Source: an uncultured Lachnospiraceae bacterium (GTDB lineage Bacteria; Bacillota; Clostridia; Lachnospirales; Lachnospiraceae). From it: a DNA stretch of 9,552 nucleotides. The translations under genes were made by a program, and so were the position numbers. The DNA lies in contig CAKRHL010000070.1 in assembly GCA_934338765.1 (NCBI GenBank), forward strand, positions 1-9,552, read 5' to 3'. The first letter of the stretch is position 1. Each line of letters begins with the position of its first letter. Positions 7,907-9,552 of the stretch are shown piece by piece. Below the pieces are notes generated by a model. The model did not search any database and was not told where the DNA came from. It was given only the letters and a program-made list of their open reading frames with translations.

Positions 7907-8466
7907 CTTGATGTTATCTCCTTTGCAATCTGATCAAAGTCTGCTTCCTTTGATATGCTGTAATTTCCTGCCTTGATCTTGCTGCTGTACCCGTGCTTGT
8001 CCATATAAGAATCAAACGCCTTGGCATCAGAGATCAGATCCATTTCCTCCAGCTTGCGGCTGACATCGGCAGACCAGTCACCGGCCTGAATCTCCAGTTC
8101 TTTTGTGGATTTTTCGAAATCATCCTTAATTTTCTTTTTTTCCTGATCAAATTCTTTCCGATCTGTTTCCTTCTTCTGAATGGTTTTGTCGGGCTTTTTT
8201 GTTTCTTTGGGCTTCACAGTCGCCGAATCCTTTTTTTGCGCTGCCTGTGATGTAGCAGATGGCGCAGGTAATGATGTCTCATCCTTATCGGTCGGCGACG
8301 ATGTCTGAAACAGCGCCTCCTCCCCGGCAGTATATGTCATCCCCAGCTGCTTTGCTTTTTTGATCACTGCCGCATCTGATGTCCTCATGAGACACGATAT
8401 GCCTAAAATAACAGCTGCAAAAAGAACTCCTGTCCCAAAACCGCGTATAAAGGATTTCTTATCCAT
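7903..8466 (-). CDS. Membrane-anchored protein with MltG N-terminal-like domain
   Basis: Exact function unknown; 187 residues. A short basic N-terminus and one membrane helix (about 8-26) anchor it, probably with the rest outside the cell. A Ser/Pro/Thr- and Lys-rich linker (55-105) leads into a charged helix (105-125). The last 65 residues read like the LysM-like domain in front of the catalytic domain of endolytic transglycosylase MltG/YceG: EIQAGDWSADVSRKLEEMDLI, then FDSYMDKHGYSSKIKAGNYSI, then FDQIAKEI. The catalytic part of MltG, some 200 residues with a key Glu, is absent, so an enzyme label would be misleading; a peptidoglycan-binding or septal role is inference. The ATG at 8466 with GGAGGA 4 nt upstream is preferred over a GTG at 8478 that overlaps this site. 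It starts 18 nt after the DUF6115 gene and overlaps hisA by 4 nt. Confidence 0.78.
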   Translation of the reverse strand: MDKKSFIRGFGTGVLFAAVILGISCLMRTSDAAVIKKAKQLGMTYTAGEEALFQTSSPTDKDETSLPAPSATSQAAQKKDSATVKPKETKKPDKTIQKKETDRKEFDQEKKKIKDDFEKSTKELEIQAGDWSADVSRKLEEMDLISDAKAFDSYMDKHGYSSKIKAGNYSISKEADFDQIAKEITSR

Positions 8467-8470
8467 GTCT

Positions 8471-8476
8471 TCCTCC
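8471..8476 (-). promoter_or_regulatory. Ribosome binding site of the MltG-like gene
   Basis: GGAGGA on the minus strand, 4 nt before the ATG at 8466. The alternative GTG at 8478 is directly in front of this site, so it is an unlikely start. Confidence 0.75.
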
Positions 8477-8484
8477 ACTTCTGT

Positions 8485-9255
8485 TTAACGATTTTCATAA
8501 AGATCGATCACAAATTTAACTTCTCCCTGACCAAGGGATAACATCTTTGATATTTCTAAAATGGAATGTCCTTCCTTATAAAGATGTATGATCTCTGTAT
8601 TATGGTTCTCCTCATCCATCAGCTGCTCTGATGTCGTCGAAGCTTCCTTTTTTTTCTGAGCCTCCTGTGGGGCAGCTTTTCCCTTTATGGTCTGTTCTGT
8701 CTGTTCCATCCCCATGGCCAGCTTTTCAGCCTGTGTACTGCTCAGATCTGTCTTCACGGTATTTTGATCTTTATTGTTTGTTTTCCCGATTGCTGCCCCT
8801 GTTTCCAATGTAATTCTGCTTTCCTGCAGCAAATTCAGCGCATCCATCATCTTCTGGTATTCTTTGGCCGTCTCATCATGGATCAGTGCCTTTACAGAAT
8901 CCACATGGTGTACCAGATCCTTGATATCCTCTTCCTTTTCCTTGAGCATATCATACAGAAATACTACTTCTTCATGATTTTTTGCCATACGTTTTAGTAC
9001 TTCCTCGGAATATTCATTCATTCCCATGAGCTTGTCATTGGACATCCTGCTTAATTCCTCTGAAGCCGAAGCAAGCATATCTTCTTTGTAATCATTCAGC
9101 TTTTCCCGGATCTCATCCTCCTTCGGAAAATCCTCTGTAAAAGGGTTCTCTTCGCTGTTGTCTTTTTTGTCTTCCTGCTTTTCCCCTGTAATACGGTAAC
9201 TCATGATCACGGCTCCAAGCCCGATCAGTATCATTACGATTTCCAAAATAACCAT
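8485..9255 (-). CDS. DUF6115-type, SwrB/YlxL-like membrane protein
   Basis: 256 residues, role not proven. An N-terminal membrane helix (about 2-20) is followed by an acidic linker (25-48), a long coiled-coil-like region (about 48-148, rich in Glu/Lys/Met/Leu), a low-complexity Gln/Thr/Lys stretch (155-215) and a C-terminal helix-turn-helix-like module: EIIHLYKEGHSILEISKMLS (221-240), then LGQGEVKFVIDLYENR. The ending is the pattern I recall for DUF6115. The whole layout (helix, coiled coil, 'G.s..eIak.L..g..Ev' tail) also resembles SwrB (YlxL) of Bacillus, which sits behind sigD and helps assemble the flagellar export apparatus. That link is inference. The tail is probably a small cytoplasmic interaction module rather than a DNA-binding domain. 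The ATG at 9255 has AAGGA about 11 nt upstream. The gene is 18 nt ahead of the MltG-like gene, in one operon. Confidence 0.8.
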   Translation of the reverse strand: MVILEIVMILIGLGAVIMSYRITGEKQEDKKDNSEENPFTEDFPKEDEIREKLNDYKEDMLASASEELSRMSNDKLMGMNEYSEEVLKRMAKNHEEVVFLYDMLKEKEEDIKDLVHHVDSVKALIHDETAKEYQKMMDALNLLQESRITLETGAAIGKTNNKDQNTVKTDLSSTQAEKLAMGMEQTEQTIKGKAAPQEAQKKKEASTTSEQLMDEENHNTEIIHLYKEGHSILEISKMLSLGQGEVKFVIDLYENR

Positions 9256-9311
9256 TGTTGTAAATTCCTTATCTTTTTATTTGGATATTATCCGGCAATG
9301 CTCTTGTATTA

Positions 9312-9552
9312 TCATACCTTCATATCAAAAAAGCTTCCACCGGTCCTTGGATCCCCGGACTCTTCCTGCTGACGTTTTTCCGAATGATCACTTCCTTTTC
9401 CGCCGGAACCCTTTTTTCCTTTTCTCTTCTCTTCCTCCTTCAGATAATCTTTATTCTCTGCTTTGGAACGGCGGATCGTCTGATGGGAATTCTGATGCAC
9501 CTGCTGTTGAACCTGTGAAGCCACCTCCTGCTGGGCATGCTCATATCTCACC
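9312..9552 (-). CDS. Unknown hydrophilic protein, 5' part missing
   Basis: The last 79 codons of a minus-strand gene that continues past the right edge; the GTG at 9549-9551 is probably an internal Val, not the start. The visible part is very polar: a Gln-rich helix (ASQVQQQVHQNSHQ, 11-24), then charged Lys/Glu/Gly low-complexity sequence (KEEEKRKGKKGSGGKG, 38-53), ending GGSFFDMKV. There is no membrane segment or known motif. The short aromatic 'sfFDmkv' end after a disordered stretch recalls small proteins seen between flagellar sigma-factor genes and DUF6115 genes in Lachnospiraceae, but this is memory, not proof. It ends 56 nt ahead of the DUF6115 gene in the same direction and is probably in the same operon. 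Confidence 0.7.
   Translation of the reverse strand, partial: VRYEHAQQEVASQVQQQVHQNSHQTIRRSKAENKDYLKEEEKRKGKKGSGGKGSDHSEKRQQEESGDPRTGGSFFDMKV

Noticed and set aside
8485..9255. DUF6115 protein as a DNA-binding transcription regulator because of its HTH-like tail
   Set aside because: It has an N-terminal membrane helix and a long coiled coil, and the tail is short and acidic to neutral; a membrane-bound interaction protein like SwrB fits better.

Overview
The window looks like a piece of chromosome from a low-G+C Gram-positive of the class Clostridia, most likely family Lachnospiraceae. The grounds are strong GGAGG-type ribosome binding sites, a CIRCE operator in front of groES-groEL, a stand-alone GlnRS, a SleB-type cell wall hydrolase, and proteins matching the uncharacterised families DUF6062, DUF6106, DUF2225 and DUF6115. 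The family calls come from recalled sequence patterns; no search was run. Nearly all genes lie on the minus strand; only the DUF6062-type gene is on the plus strand. There is no phage, transposase, CRISPR or RNA gene.

Left part (1-2684): the start of a small two-helix membrane protein (DUF6106-like, cut by the window edge) lies downstream of the groS-groL chaperonin operon. That operon has a readable sigma-A-type promoter and a perfect CIRCE operator (HrcA site) between the promoter and groS. A hairpin sits between groS and groL, and two back-to-back perfect palindromes follow groL. A T-rich 340-bp region separates groS from the divergently transcribed DUF6062-type gene.

Middle part (2685-6269): the DUF6062-type protein carries two copies of a Cys-x2-Cys ... 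Cys-x2-His module. It converges on a glnS-DUF2225 operon, with a long inverted repeat and then a bidirectional terminator between them. glnS starts with GTG, has its own promoter, and carries a diverged KMSKS loop.

Right part (6270-9552): a secreted SleB-family hydrolase has its own extended -10 promoter. Upstream lies a 323-bp non-coding stretch with nested palindromes, a repeated TTTGTAACAAA motif and a probable terminator. Then comes a four-gene run read right to left: an unknown hydrophilic protein (cut by the edge), a DUF6115 protein whose layout resembles SwrB/YlxL, a membrane-anchored protein with an MltG/YceG N-terminal-like domain, and a eukaryotic-type HisA whose start overlaps the preceding stop. 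I infer that this run may be the end of a motility operon that has taken on hisA; the sequence beyond the right edge would settle it.

Most of the window is ordinary core genome. The items most worth a second look are the duplicated metal-site protein, the SwrB-like/MltG-like/HisA gene run, the palindrome clusters, and the altered GlnRS signature loop.
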